Assembly (NCBI RefSeq): GCF_000682695.1
Contig: NZ_AWFG01000001.1
Location: 496,001 to 560,000 of the forward strand
Length of the DNA stretch: 64,000 bases
DNA from: Hyphomonas chukchiensis
GTDB taxonomy: Bacteria; Pseudomonadota; Alphaproteobacteria; Caulobacterales; Hyphomonadaceae
Direction of reading: 5' to 3'
Shown here in pieces: positions 1 to 8,409 of the stretch. The notes beneath the pieces were generated by a model, which saw only the letters and a list, made by a program, of their open reading frames with translations, was not told where the DNA came from and did no database searches. The position numbers and the translations under genes were made by a program. Each line of letters opens with the position of its first letter. The first letter of the stretch is position 1.

Positions 1-1
1 G

Positions 2-550
2 CTCGTCGCAAATTCAGAAACCGACGGCCCGCACACATGGGATGACATTGATCCCACCGTCTTCGAGGACGAGGATGGCACGTTCTGGCTCTACTGGGGC
101 AATGCGAATCTGTACTACGCGCCCCTGGCAGCCGACATGGTGAGCTTCGCCGCGCCAATCCGGAAAGTGGCCCTGACGCATTTCGAGGAAGGCCCGTGGC
201 TCTTTAAACGTGGCAACCTCTACTACATGGCCTATGCAGGCATCGACGAGGCGGAGAACGAGAACGAACAGATCTACTATTCGACTGCGCCAACCGTCAC
301 AGGCCCATGGACCTATCGCGGAAAGATCATGGGCCCAGGCGAGAACAGTTTCACGATCCATCCCGGTATCGTCGAATTCAAGGGCGACTGGTATTTCTTC
401 TATCACAATGCGGCGCTCAGCATTGATGGTGTGGAAGGCGCAATGGGCCGCCGCTCGGTTCGCGCCGAGCACCTCTATTTCAATGAGGATGGCAGCATCC
501 GCCCCATTACCGCAACGCAAGGCGGTCTCACCCTGCCCCGGCAGGACTGA
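2..550 (+). CDS. Glycoside hydrolase family 43 protein, C-terminal part
   Basis: The reading frame is open from the window edge, so the N-terminus and true start lie upstream. The visible 182 residues carry typical GH43 five-bladed propeller motifs: IDPTVFEDEDG followed by FWLYWGN, then EGPWLFKR and YYMAYAG. In GH43 xylosidases and arabinofuranosidases the glutamate of the EGPW segment is the usual general acid. The substrate is probably a plant- or algal-type xylan or arabinan oligosaccharide, but subfamily and specificity cannot be read from this fragment. Whether the protein is exported cannot be judged, because the N-terminus is missing. The next gene on the same strand, an acyl-CoA dehydrogenase, begins about 100 bp downstream and is functionally unrelated. 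Confidence 0.85.
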   Translation, partial: LVANSETDGPHTWDDIDPTVFEDEDGTFWLYWGNANLYYAPLAADMVSFAAPIRKVALTHFEEGPWLFKRGNLYYMAYAGIDEAENENEQIYYSTAPTVTGPWTYRGKIMGPGENSFTIHPGIVEFKGDWYFFYHNAALSIDGVEGAMGRRSVRAEHLYFNEDGSIRPITATQGGLTLPRQD

Positions 551-649
551 CGCAGCTCACACCACACGCATTCGAAGCGACGTCGCGGCAGGGCTTGTCA
601 GGACAGGCACCTTGCCTAGGCTTTAGGAACGCCTGCTGCGGAGCCAAAG

Positions 650-1834
650 ATGAACCTCACCTTCAGCCCTGAAACTGAAGTTTTTCGTACAAAAGTACGG
701 GCCTTCTTCGAGACCGAGTTTCCTGCGGAGATCATCGCGAAAAACCGGGCGGGAAAATCCCTGACAACCGAAGACATCCGCCGCTCGGAAATGGCGCTTG
801 GTGCTAAAGGCTGGCTCGCGAGTGCCTGGCCTGAGGAGTATGGCGGTCCCGGCTGGTCGGTCGAAGAGCAATACGTTTTCGATGAAGAACTTGAGCGCGC
901 TGGCGTGCCGACCGTCACGCCGATGGGCGTGGTCTATGTCGGCCCTGTGCTCTACACATTTGCCTCCGACGATCAGAAAGCCAAATGGCTGCCGGGCATC
1001 CGCGACGGTTCCGTCGGCTGGGCGCAGGGCTATTCCGAGCCGGGCGCGGGCTCAGACCTCGCCTCGCTCCAGTTCAGCGCCGTTCTTGAGGATGGCACAT
1101 ACACACTCAATGGCCACAAGATATGGACTTCCGCGGCTCAGCATGCCGACTGGATCTTCCTGCTCGCGCGCACGAGCAGTGAAGGCAAGAAGCAGGAAGG
1201 CATCACCTTCATCTGCTGCCCGATGGACGCGCCCGGCGTCACGCTGATCCCGATCATCACGATAGACGGCAAGCACGTCCTCAATGAAGTCCTGTTCGAT
1301 AATGTCAAAGTGCCCGAGGATTATCGCATCGGCGAAGAGGGCAAGGGCTGGACCTATTCGCAATACCTGCTCGGCTTCGAGCGCACCTCCTATGCCCGCA
1401 TTGGCGGCAAGCGTGCCATGTTGCGCCATGCCCGCGAACTAGCCTCTTCCATTCCGAATGGCGGCAACCATCGCCTGATCGATGATGTGGCCTTCGCCCG
1501 CAAGCTCACCGAGGCCGAGATGGCTGTCGACGGACTCGAAATGACGGTCTTTCGGGTATTATCCGGGCTTTCTTCGGGGGGATCCCCGGGTGATGCTGCC
1601 TCGACGATAAAGATCCTCGCGACGCAAACTCACCAGCAGATTACCGAGCTTTTCCTCAACACAGCCGCCACCTTTGCCCAGCCAGGTTTCGGTGCAAACG
1701 CAGCGGATATCGGCCTGCCTCTCCACGCCGCAAAAGATGTATCAGCCTATTTCGCCGGCCGCGCCCAGTCGATCTATGGGGGCACGAACGAGATCCAGCG
1801 CACCATTATCGCGCGCAAAGTGCTTGGTCTCTAG
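650..1834 (+). CDS. Acyl-CoA dehydrogenase family protein
   Basis: This 394-residue flavoprotein should oxidise an acyl-CoA thioester to the 2-enoyl-CoA, passing electrons to ETF. It shows the N-terminal helical domain, the FAD-binding middle segment (GYSEPGAGSDLAS, then WTSAAQHADW) and the C-terminal YGGTNEIQRTI block. The usual catalytic glutamate of MCAD-type enzymes (YEGT) is glycine here. Glu244 in GFERTSYA sits where isovaleryl-CoA-dehydrogenase-like enzymes place their base, so it is the likely catalytic residue (inference). The ATG start has GGAG just upstream. This pattern is common in FadE enzymes acting on branched or bulky substrates; the actual substrate is unknown. The 3' end overlaps the convergent dsbB stop by 4 bp. 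Confidence 0.88.
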   Translation: MNLTFSPETEVFRTKVRAFFETEFPAEIIAKNRAGKSLTTEDIRRSEMALGAKGWLASAWPEEYGGPGWSVEEQYVFDEELERAGVPTVTPMGVVYVGPVLYTFASDDQKAKWLPGIRDGSVGWAQGYSEPGAGSDLASLQFSAVLEDGTYTLNGHKIWTSAAQHADWIFLLARTSSEGKKQEGITFICCPMDAPGVTLIPIITIDGKHVLNEVLFDNVKVPEDYRIGEEGKGWTYSQYLLGFERTSYARIGGKRAMLRHARELASSIPNGGNHRLIDDVAFARKLTEAEMAVDGLEMTVFRVLSGLSSGGSPGDAASTIKILATQTHQQITELFLNTAATFAQPGFGANAADIGLPLHAAKDVSAYFAGRAQSIYGGTNEIQRTIIARKVLGL

Positions 1835-2337
1835 CGCCGCACCGTCGCCGCGGCCGCCACAAAGCTTAGCGCTGACAGGATTAGCGAGACCACACCATTC
1901 CATCCGGCCATGGACAGGCCGAGGATGTAGAAGGGTGCGGCGGTACAATCAGCCACGTGGAAATTCTGGTTCAGATCCTTGATCGCGAAAGGGTCGACGG
2001 CTGCTGCCGCGGCGCAGCCAGCCGGTGGCGGGAACATCTTCCATTCCACGCCGGCATGATAGGCGGCCACAACGGCGCCCACACCAAACACGAGTCCGAT
2101 CAGCACATTCAGCGCCACGAGGAAGCGCCGCTTGGGCTGCCATCGCCAGATAGCGAGACCTGTAATCGTCATGGCGATCAGGGCCCAATAGACTTCCCGC
2201 TGGCGCAGGCAGAGCGGACAGGGCGCAAGCCCGCCAAATGTCTGGAAACCATGCGCGATGGCAATCATCAGCGCAGATATGACCAGCGCTGCCACCGGCC
2301 ACGTCCAATCCCTCAGGAGCATCTGGAGCTTCAACAT
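1831..2337 (-). CDS. dsbB: Disulfide bond formation protein B (DsbB family)
   Basis: A 168-residue inner-membrane protein with four hydrophobic segments. It has the two cysteine pairs expected of DsbB: Cys40-Pro-Leu-Cys43 after the first membrane segment, and Cys108/Cys131 in the second periplasmic loop. DsbB reoxidises periplasmic DsbA and hands the electrons to quinone. I chose the ATG at 2337, because the longer open frame upstream only runs through the exoD gene out of frame and would give a non-family extension. A slightly shorter start at the Met six codons in is also possible. It lies 47 bp downstream of exoD on the same strand and could be cotranscribed with it. Confidence 0.85.
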   Translation of the reverse strand: MLKLQMLLRDWTWPVAALVISALMIAIAHGFQTFGGLAPCPLCLRQREVYWALIAMTITGLAIWRWQPKRRFLVALNVLIGLVFGVGAVVAAYHAGVEWKMFPPPAGCAAAAAVDPFAIKDLNQNFHVADCTAAPFYILGLSMAGWNGVVSLILSALSFVAAAATVRR

Positions 2338-2384
2338 TTCGCCACTAACACCGCCCTTGCCCGCACCCACAATGCGGCGCAGCG

Positions 2385-3026
2385 TCACGATGCCGTGAGC
2401 CCCATGATTGCATCCTTCGCGGCGCCAATCAGGGCCAACAGTGCGACAGGCCCAAGCACAACCAGTCCGAATATCCAGGCAAACCCCAGGAGCAGGCCGA
2501 GAATAACCAGAACACCGTCCTTGTTGATCAGGCCGAAACTCGCCAGCGCCACGCCAAAACCCGGCACGGTGTTCGTCATCGGCAGGGGCACGAGAATCGA
2601 AGCACTGAAAAGGCACAGGAAACCGCCGATAATACGCTCGGATCGCTTGCCCGTGATCCCCTTCAGCCTTGGTTTTGTGAAGGTTTCGATCCAGCCAAGC
2701 CATTTGCGTCCGCCCTTGGCCATCTGGGTCAGGCCTTTGCGGTCGATTTTCCGCTCGCCGAACTTTTCCGGCATCCAGGGCTGCGAACGGCCAGCGGCCA
2801 TCTGGCCTGCCAGGGCCATCATGGGCAATGAAACCACCTGTGGCACGCCATAGAGGAATGGAATGCAGCAGGGCAGAGCCAGGAAAAACAGCCCGGCGCC
2901 GAAGGCACTTTCATCCAGTTGATCCATGATATTGCGCAGCGTGAGCCCCTCTTCAGGGGCGCTTGCGGCCATGGCCTCAAGGGTTTGCAACAAGGTCCGC
3001 TCGGCGGCAAAAGAGGCGTTTGGCAT
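2385..3026 (-). CDS. ExoD-family exopolysaccharide synthesis protein
   Basis: This 213-residue membrane protein matches the ExoD family: a soluble N-terminal stretch (TLRNIMDQLDESAFGAGL) runs into a hydrophobic segment with PFLYGVPQV, followed by the family's SRPWMP-like element (here SQPWMPEKF) and a hydrophobic C-terminal half. ExoD was named from rhizobial exopolysaccharide mutants; its biochemical role is not established. The ATG at 3026 is preferred because any longer frame would run into the tRNA gene. The setting, near acyltransferase and polysaccharide genes, agrees with an envelope role but does not prove one. Confidence 0.8.
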   Translation of the reverse strand: MPNASFAAERTLLQTLEAMAASAPEEGLTLRNIMDQLDESAFGAGLFFLALPCCIPFLYGVPQVVSLPMMALAGQMAAGRSQPWMPEKFGERKIDRKGLTQMAKGGRKWLGWIETFTKPRLKGITGKRSERIIGGFLCLFSASILVPLPMTNTVPGFGVALASFGLINKDGVLVILGLLLGFAWIFGLVVLGPVALLALIGAAKDAIMGLTAS

Positions 3027-3067
3027 GGTGATTGTGTTAGCGACCTTCTCGCGCCGCGTCGAGATGA

Positions 3068-3096
3068 TTGACAGGACCGGCTGCGATGCGGCAGGA
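3068..3096 (+). promoter_or_regulatory. Possible promoter for tRNA-Leu
   Basis: A perfect TTGACA (3068-3073) lies 43 bp before the first tRNA base. A 17-bp spacer leads to GCAGGA, which is a poor -10 box. The -35 match and spacing are reasonable for a housekeeping promoter, but the weak -10 makes this only tentative. Confidence 0.3.
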
Positions 3097-3115
3097 GAGG
3101 CCTTCCCTGCAAAGG

Positions 3116-3202
3116 GCCTCTGTGGCGGAACTGGTAGACGCGACGGATTCAAAATCCGTTTCTGGTGACAGAGTGCCGGTTCGAGTCCGGCCAGAGGTAC
3201 CA
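3116..3202 (+). tRNA. tRNA-Leu, anticodon CAA
   Basis: An 87-nt gene that folds as a class II tRNA. The acceptor stem pairs GCCTCTG (3116-3122) with CAGAGGT (3192-3198) including one G-T wobble, followed by discriminator A and an encoded CCA. The anticodon arm is ACGGA / TTCAAAA / TCCGT, giving anticodon CAA (codon UUG). A variable arm and the T-arm GGTTCGAGTCC are present. The long variable arm and discriminator A are as expected for leucine. It lies opposite and 17 bp away from the end of the MBOAT gene. No integrase or attachment-site repeat is visible next to it. Confidence 0.97.
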
Positions 3203-3219
3203 AGGGGCACGGCGCCCAT

Positions 3220-4632
3220 TCAGAACTGGAAGTAGATGAACGGGCGATAGCCGAGCGGAACGAAGGCGATCGCAATCGCCACAATCGCCCCATAGGTCAC
3301 CGCGAAGCGATTAGGCGCGAGACGCTCGATCATTTCCTGTGCGCCGAACCGATGCGACAGCCAGTGTGCAAGGCCAACACAGGCCAGCAGTGGCCAGACG
3401 GCGATTGGCAGAACGTTTTGCCCGGCAGACGACCATGTCAGATATGTCTGCGAGATGCTCAGCGCCTCGCCGAGGTCGGCCGCCCGGAAGAAAATCCAGG
3501 CCAGGTTCACCCAGTAAAAGGTCACAGCGCCGCCAATGAAGCCCCCCAGAAGCCCCATGGCCGGGACGCGCCGTGCCACAAGCTGGTGCCAGAAGCGCTG
3601 AACGATCAACGCTATCCCGTGCAGGAAACCCCAGATCACGAAATTGAACGAGGCGCCGTGCCAGAGGCCACCCAGCACCATGGTGGTCATCAGGTTCACA
3701 TCCCGGCGGCCATTCCCGCGCCGATTGCCCCCAAGTGGAATGTAAAGATAGTCGCGCAGCCATGAGGACAGGCTGATATGCCAGCGGCGCCAGAAATCCT
3801 GGATATTGGCCGACAGGTAAGGCGAGTCGAAGTTGGCCGGGAACTTGTAGCCAAGCAGGCCCGCGCAGGCGATCGCCATGTCGGAATAACCTGAAAAGTC
3901 GCAATAGATCTGGATACCGTAGAGCAACACGCCGGCGACGACCTGCGACGCGGCAAAGGAGGACGGGTCGGCAAAGATGACGTCGACATATTGCGCGATA
4001 TTGTCCGAGATGCAGGCCTTCTTGATGAAGCCGATCAGGAACAGCGTCAGGCAGGCGCGCACGCTGACATCGGCCCATTTGCGCGCTGTATCCATCTGCG
4101 GAATGAATTCCGAAGCCCGCACAATGGGGCCCGCCACCAGCTGCGGGAAGAAGGCGATATAGAAGGCTACATCGAGGAAAGAGCGCCGCGCGCCAATGTC
4201 GCCGCGATGGACGTCCACCATGTAGGATATGGCCTGGAATGTATAGAAACTGATGCCGACGGGCAGGACCAGGTTCAGCGTGACCGAGCCCGCGCTGAAA
4301 CCCATCATGCCGGCAAAATCGACAAAGCTGTCAGCGAAGAAATTGAAGTATTTGAACACACCCAGAAGGGCGAGCGAGGCGACGATACCCGCCGTCAGAG
4401 CCAGTTTTCGCGTCCTGTCTCCCGCCGGATAACGGCTGGCGGCTGCGCCCACCAGATAGCTGATCACGGTGATCAGCAGGATCAGGCCCAGAAACCGCCA
4501 ATCCCAGGCGCCGTAGAAGACGTAGGAGGCTAGCGTGAGGACGCGCTTGCGCCAGAGATTATTGCGCAGGATCCAGACGAGACCGAAAACGACGGCAAAG
4601 AAAAGGAAGAAGCGTGGCTCAACGAACAGCAT
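3220..4632 (-). CDS. MBOAT-family O-acyltransferase (AlgI-like)
   Basis: A 470-residue polytopic membrane protein of the MBOAT family. It has the conserved PQLVAGPIVRASEF segment, the long DFWRRWHISLSSWLRDYLYIPLGG motif and the active-site region GGLWHGASFNF with the family histidine at His325. AlgI-like members move acyl (usually acetyl) groups across the membrane for O-acylation of exported polysaccharide. The ATG is preceded by a near-perfect AGGAGG. Its start overlaps the end of the upstream SGNH-like gene by 14 bp, so the two are probably translated together as a transfer pair. The polysaccharide target is unknown; alginate itself is not implied. Confidence 0.9.
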   Translation of the reverse strand: MLFVEPRFFLFFAVVFGLVWILRNNLWRKRVLTLASYVFYGAWDWRFLGLILLITVISYLVGAAASRYPAGDRTRKLALTAGIVASLALLGVFKYFNFFADSFVDFAGMMGFSAGSVTLNLVLPVGISFYTFQAISYMVDVHRGDIGARRSFLDVAFYIAFFPQLVAGPIVRASEFIPQMDTARKWADVSVRACLTLFLIGFIKKACISDNIAQYVDVIFADPSSFAASQVVAGVLLYGIQIYCDFSGYSDMAIACAGLLGYKFPANFDSPYLSANIQDFWRRWHISLSSWLRDYLYIPLGGNRRGNGRRDVNLMTTMVLGGLWHGASFNFVIWGFLHGIALIVQRFWHQLVARRVPAMGLLGGFIGGAVTFYWVNLAWIFFRAADLGEALSISQTYLTWSSAGQNVLPIAVWPLLACVGLAHWLSHRFGAQEMIERLAPNRFAVTYGAIVAIAIAFVPLGYRPFIYFQF

Positions 4633-5707
4633 GCTGACCTCCTGCGTCCGACTGCTTCAGATCGCGGCAGAGCTCAGCGCCGGCAAGGCGGCTCAGCTTT
4701 CGCGCGCCCTCCTCGCCATAGTGACTGTGATCGAACCAGAGATTCCGACCGAAGAGATCGGGATAGACATCGGGCCGGTTGAAATTCAGCACGGAAAGGT
4801 CCGGCGCAATGCGCGCAAGTTCGAGACCGACACGAGGCGTACGGTCCAGCTCCTCAGGGTCCGGAGAGACGAAGAGCGCTACATTCAGACCTTGCGCCTG
4901 GAGGCGGCGCAGCCGTGTTTCGAGATAAACGGCACGCGCCTCGACAGCTTCGTCACTGGCCGCGCCGTAGCGCGTCAAGGCCTCGTCGTATTTTTCCGGA
5001 TGATCTACGAAGTCCTTGCGGCGCGCTTCGATGTCTGGCGACGAAATCGAGCCCAGAATTTCGAACCCGTCTGATGACATATCCATTTCGTATGGCGCTG
5101 GCTTCACGGGAGCCGGGAAGAAAAATTCAGCCGCCCGGCCAACGCCGGAGAGGTCGTAAGCGGCGCCCGCGCCGAACATGCCTAGCCGGAAAACCTTTTT
5201 CGGCGCAGATTCAGGGAAGGAACTGATACTGTTCAGCGTGGCGGAATAGTCAGATGGTGCGTGGAAAAAGCGAGCGCGTTCGTTCGTGGCATCGTCCAGC
5301 GAGCGCGCTTCGGGCAGCGGGTCTTCCATGACGACCGTGCGCAAAGCACCCTGCCCCGCAGCAAGAACCTGATCAAGCAGCCAGTCCTGCTCGGCGCCTG
5401 TCAGGCCGAAGACGCCGAAATTGAACACATTGGGCCGCTGGCAGCCTTCGGCTTGCATGGCGGTCTCCACCTCGTCAGGGACGATATGGTAGAAGGTGCG
5501 CGATGTGCCGATGAAGACGGTGTCATAGTCGGCGGCATGATCGCGATAGGCGGCGAGTTTGGGGCTCAAGACGTTCATGTCCGGCACGGGCGCCGCGCGG
5601 CGCAGCGCCAGCGAAAAGCCGCTTGCCACCAGGGCGAATGTCGCCGCTCCGATGACACAAGGCACCAGAGTGACACGCAAACGCGACATGATTCCACGTT
5701 CTGACAA
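4619..5707 (-). CDS. Membrane-anchored SGNH-like protein, probable MBOAT partner
   Basis: A 362-residue protein with one N-terminal hydrophobic anchor (about residues 12-35) and a long extracytoplasmic domain. Two features resemble SGNH/AlgX-type O-acetyltransferase partners: GTSRTF, with a candidate nucleophile Ser69 right after a hydrophobic strand, and FDHSHYGEEG near residue 335, which fits the Asp-x-x-His catalytic pair. It probably receives acyl groups from the overlapping MBOAT protein and places them on a cell-surface glycan (inference). The TTG at 5707 has GGGAG upstream at good spacing; an ATG six codons later is the alternative start. Overall sequence is divergent, so the assignment rests on these motifs plus gene order. 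Confidence 0.65.
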   Translation of the reverse strand: MSERGIMSRLRVTLVPCVIGAATFALVASGFSLALRRAAPVPDMNVLSPKLAAYRDHAADYDTVFIGTSRTFYHIVPDEVETAMQAEGCQRPNVFNFGVFGLTGAEQDWLLDQVLAAGQGALRTVVMEDPLPEARSLDDATNERARFFHAPSDYSATLNSISSFPESAPKKVFRLGMFGAGAAYDLSGVGRAAEFFFPAPVKPAPYEMDMSSDGFEILGSISSPDIEARRKDFVDHPEKYDEALTRYGAASDEAVEARAVYLETRLRRLQAQGLNVALFVSPDPEELDRTPRVGLELARIAPDLSVLNFNRPDVYPDLFGRNLWFDHSHYGEEGARKLSRLAGAELCRDLKQSDAGGQHAVR

Positions 5708-5802
5708 GACTACGCTCCCTAAGCACGCGCGAGTGACTGGCGCGGAATACGCGTCAGTTTACCCATCGCGATTGCACATATCATGCCATCAAGAGCGAAA
5801 GG

Positions 5803-6579
5803 TTACCGGCCGGAATTTGTGGTTTCGAGGGCGACAATCCTGTAGCCGTCCTGCTTCAAACGCGACAGGAGCAGCGCCGTGCGCTTGTCCGAACGGTCAA
5901 AGGGATCGTGCAGAAGCACCACGCCCTTGTTTCCCGCCAGCGCCAGCTTTTGAAACACCAGGTCTACGGCCGCTTCAGGTGAAATGCGGGTCCAGTCGGC
6001 GCCGTCGGCTGTCACGCCCACTTCAAGCAGGCCCATGTCCCGCGCCTGCGCAGACAAGTCGGGCGTCGTCGCCACGTAGGGAAAGCGGAACATCACGGAC
6101 CGTTTGTCGAGACTGGAAAGGGCCGCATTGACCGCGTCCTCCCCCCGCGAGATCTGGTCCCTGGCCCTCGCATCATTCAGCTCCACAAGGTTGGCGTGAG
6201 ACCATGTGTGGCTCCCGACAGAATGGCCCCTCGCGCTGATTTCACGGACCATTGCCGGATAGCGGCTCGCCTGGTTCCCCAACAGGAAGAAGGTTGCCTT
6301 GGCGCATTCCTTGTCGAGCGTGTCGAGCACAGCGCGCGTTCGCTTCGGATCGGGTCCATCATCGAATGTCAGGACCACTTCGCGGTCTTTCAGCAGCGCA
6401 TCAATCGGTCCGGTTCTGGGCGTTACCTTTATCGTCCGCTCCACGCCCAGCATGGTTGCGTCACAAGATACCGGCTTGGGGTCGGACGCAGGCGCCACAG
6501 AGCATGCGGCCAAAAGCAGACTGCTGGCAGCCCAAAGACTTGGACGCCGGAACCCGCGCAATCCTGATCGAAATCTCAT
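5803..6579 (-). CDS. Polysaccharide deacetylase (NodB-domain) lipoprotein
   Basis: 258 residues, with an N-terminal lipoprotein signal ending LLLAAC (lipidation site Cys26). The NodB homology domain is complete by motif: TFDDGPD (residues 71-77, catalytic Asp73 and metal ligand Asp74), SHTWSH with metal ligands His123 and His127, then RFPY, DGADW and VLLHD. Such enzymes remove N- or O-acetyl groups from chitooligosaccharide, peptidoglycan or exopolysaccharide. I use the ATG at 6579, as the longer frame would bury the signal peptide. It is followed on the same strand by the acyltransferase pair, so surface-glycan acetylation and deacetylation genes sit together. Confidence 0.88.
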   Translation of the reverse strand: MRFRSGLRGFRRPSLWAASSLLLAACSVAPASDPKPVSCDATMLGVERTIKVTPRTGPIDALLKDREVVLTFDDGPDPKRTRAVLDTLDKECAKATFFLLGNQASRYPAMVREISARGHSVGSHTWSHANLVELNDARARDQISRGEDAVNAALSSLDKRSVMFRFPYVATTPDLSAQARDMGLLEVGVTADGADWTRISPEAAVDLVFQKLALAGNKGVVLLHDPFDRSDKRTALLLSRLKQDGYRIVALETTNSGR

Positions 6580-6670
6580 ATTGAATAATCCACAAGGCTG
6601 CCGGGAGTGCCTATGGAGACAATATCGACCTTTAATGCCGCCCGCAAATGGCCGCACGCCAGACGCGATT

Positions 6671-7498
6671 TTACATCGGGAGGAAAAATCGGCCTTCGAC
6701 TGTGGTCACGCTGTGGCCGGAGAGTTTGACGCGGTCGCCCTGCAGGTGCGTGTCGATCCGTCCGCCGCGGCCCGGATAGGCCTGGAAGCAGGATAGAACC
6801 TGCTTGCCGAACCGCTCCGACATGACGCGTGCCAGCATCGTGTGCCAGCTGCCTGTGGCCGGGTCCTCGTCAATACCGCTGCCGGGCGCAAAGAAACGGC
6901 TGGTCACATCGACACTTTCACCACCGGGCGCGAAACAGCCGAAATTGCCCCTGTCCCAGCCTTCACCCGGCACGCCAAGGGACGCCAGAGCCTTCAGGTT
7001 CGGCTTCAGTGCCCGCACGGCCTCAGGCGTCTCGAACATGGCCGCATAGAACATGCCGCCCCACGCCTGAACAGGCCGTGCACCGAGCGCCTCAGCGACA
7101 TCGTCGCTGACGGGGATTTCTGTTATCGGGCCCGACGGAAAATCCATCTCCAGCCGCCCGTCTTCCAGCTTGCGCACGGTCAGGCGTCCGGACTTGACCG
7201 TGTCGAAGGCAATTGTCTCGCCCGCAAAGCCCTCATGGGTGAAGAGCACATGCGCCGCAGCCAGCGTGGCATGGCCACAGAGCGGTACTTCAACGGCTGG
7301 GGTGAACCAGCGCAGGTTCCAGCTCTCTTCGCCTGTGCGGACGATGTAGGCCGTTTCAGCGACATTGTTTTCGGCGGCGATGGCCAGCATGACATCGTCC
7401 GGAAGGAAGGCGTCCAGGGGCATGATACAGGCCTGATTGCCTTCAAATGCACGGGTGGCAAAGGCATCAACCTGGTAGAGGGGCAAGGGCTGGGTCAT
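6671..7498 (-). CDS. PhzF-family isomerase/epimerase
   Basis: 275 residues with the two-lobed PhzF fold signature: VDAFATRAFEGNQACI at the start, NNVAETAYI with the conserved acid Glu48, and LCGHATLAAAHV. The later DPATGS motif completes the ligand-binding pocket. Phenazine PhzF isomerises a dihydroanthranilate, but most homologues outside phenazine clusters have unknown substrates, and no phenazine genes are seen here. The ATG at 7498 is chosen for its GGAGAT Shine-Dalgarno sequence. It lies 89 bp downstream of thiD on the same strand. Confidence 0.88.
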   Translation of the reverse strand: MTQPLPLYQVDAFATRAFEGNQACIMPLDAFLPDDVMLAIAAENNVAETAYIVRTGEESWNLRWFTPAVEVPLCGHATLAAAHVLFTHEGFAGETIAFDTVKSGRLTVRKLEDGRLEMDFPSGPITEIPVSDDVAEALGARPVQAWGGMFYAAMFETPEAVRALKPNLKALASLGVPGEGWDRGNFGCFAPGGESVDVTSRFFAPGSGIDEDPATGSWHTMLARVMSERFGKQVLSCFQAYPGRGGRIDTHLQGDRVKLSGHSVTTVEGRFFLPM

Positions 7499-7587
7499 CG
7501 GCTTATCTCCTGAGAGACGCTTTAAGCACACCGCCTGTCCGTACAGAAACGACGATTTCTGACAGGGTCTTCAGTGCGCCTAACGGG

Positions 7588-8403
7588 TTATTCCCGGTCC
7601 AGTGACCAGCCATGGTTGACCGGTCCATGGCCCATTCCGAGTCCCTTCGCGGTCCGTAGCGCGCCCAGAAGATAGTCGCGCCCCTGCTCAACCGAGTCCG
7701 GCACACTGACGCCTTGCGCGAGATAGGCCGCGATGGCGGAGGCCAGCGTGCAGCCTGTGCCATGCGTGGAACTTGTATTGATGCGTGGGCTTTCGAACAG
7801 CCATTCGCCGGTTGTGGTCTGCAACACATCGGTGATCACACTGCCACCGATATGCCCGCCCTTGACCAGCGCGCCATGGGCGCCGAGTTCGAGCAGGCGG
7901 TCGGCCGCGCGGCGCTGGCCATCGATGGATTCGACGGCCTTGCCGGTCAGCACTTCCGCTTCCGGGGCGTTTGGCGTCACCAGACGGGCACGCGGCACCA
8001 GTTCGGAACGGATCGCTTCGACAGCTTTTGCGTCGACAAGCCGGTCACCGGATGTCGCAACCATGACGGGATCAATCACGCGCGGGATCATCAAGGCGTG
8101 CTCGTCGAGACATTCGGCAATGGCCTCAACCAGCGCGGCCGACCCCAGCATGCCGGTCTTGATTACGTCGGCGCCAATATCGGCCAGCGTGACGCGCATT
8201 TGCCCGATGACGGCATCAATGGGCACCGGCCAGACACCGTGCACGCCTTTGGTATCCTGCACCGTGATGGCGGTGACGGCCGTCATCGCATAGCCACCGA
8301 GCATGGTAACGGTCTTGATATCGGCCTGGATGCCGGCACCGCCGCCCGAGTCCGAACCGGCAATGATGAGCACGCGCCCTTTGCGATCGACGGCCTCAGC
8401 CAT
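7588..8403 (-). CDS. thiD: Hydroxymethylpyrimidine/phosphomethylpyrimidine kinase
   Basis: 271 residues, the usual length for ThiD. It phosphorylates HMP and then HMP-P to give HMP-PP for thiamine synthesis. Ribokinase-like motifs are clear: IAGSDSGGGAGIQADIKT at the N-terminus, VIDPVMVATSGDRL, LVTPNAPEAEVL and the anion-hole element STHGTGCTLASA near the C-terminus. The ATG is 6 bp after the stop of the upstream transaldolase-like gene, so the two are probably cotranscribed. No other thiamine gene is nearby. Confidence 0.93.
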   Translation of the reverse strand: MAEAVDRKGRVLIIAGSDSGGGAGIQADIKTVTMLGGYAMTAVTAITVQDTKGVHGVWPVPIDAVIGQMRVTLADIGADVIKTGMLGSAALVEAIAECLDEHALMIPRVIDPVMVATSGDRLVDAKAVEAIRSELVPRARLVTPNAPEAEVLTGKAVESIDGQRRAADRLLELGAHGALVKGGHIGGSVITDVLQTTTGEWLFESPRINTSSTHGTGCTLASAIAAYLAQGVSVPDSVEQGRDYLLGALRTAKGLGMGHGPVNHGWSLDRE

Positions 8404-8409
8404 GATGCA

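Noticed and set aside
1831-2703. A longer dsbB reading with about 120 extra N-terminal residues
   Set aside because: The extension runs through exoD in another frame and shows no conservation. DsbB of 168 residues is normal.
3116-3202. tRNA-Leu as a genomic-island attachment site
   Set aside because: No integrase gene and no obvious repeat of the tRNA 3' end were seen nearby.
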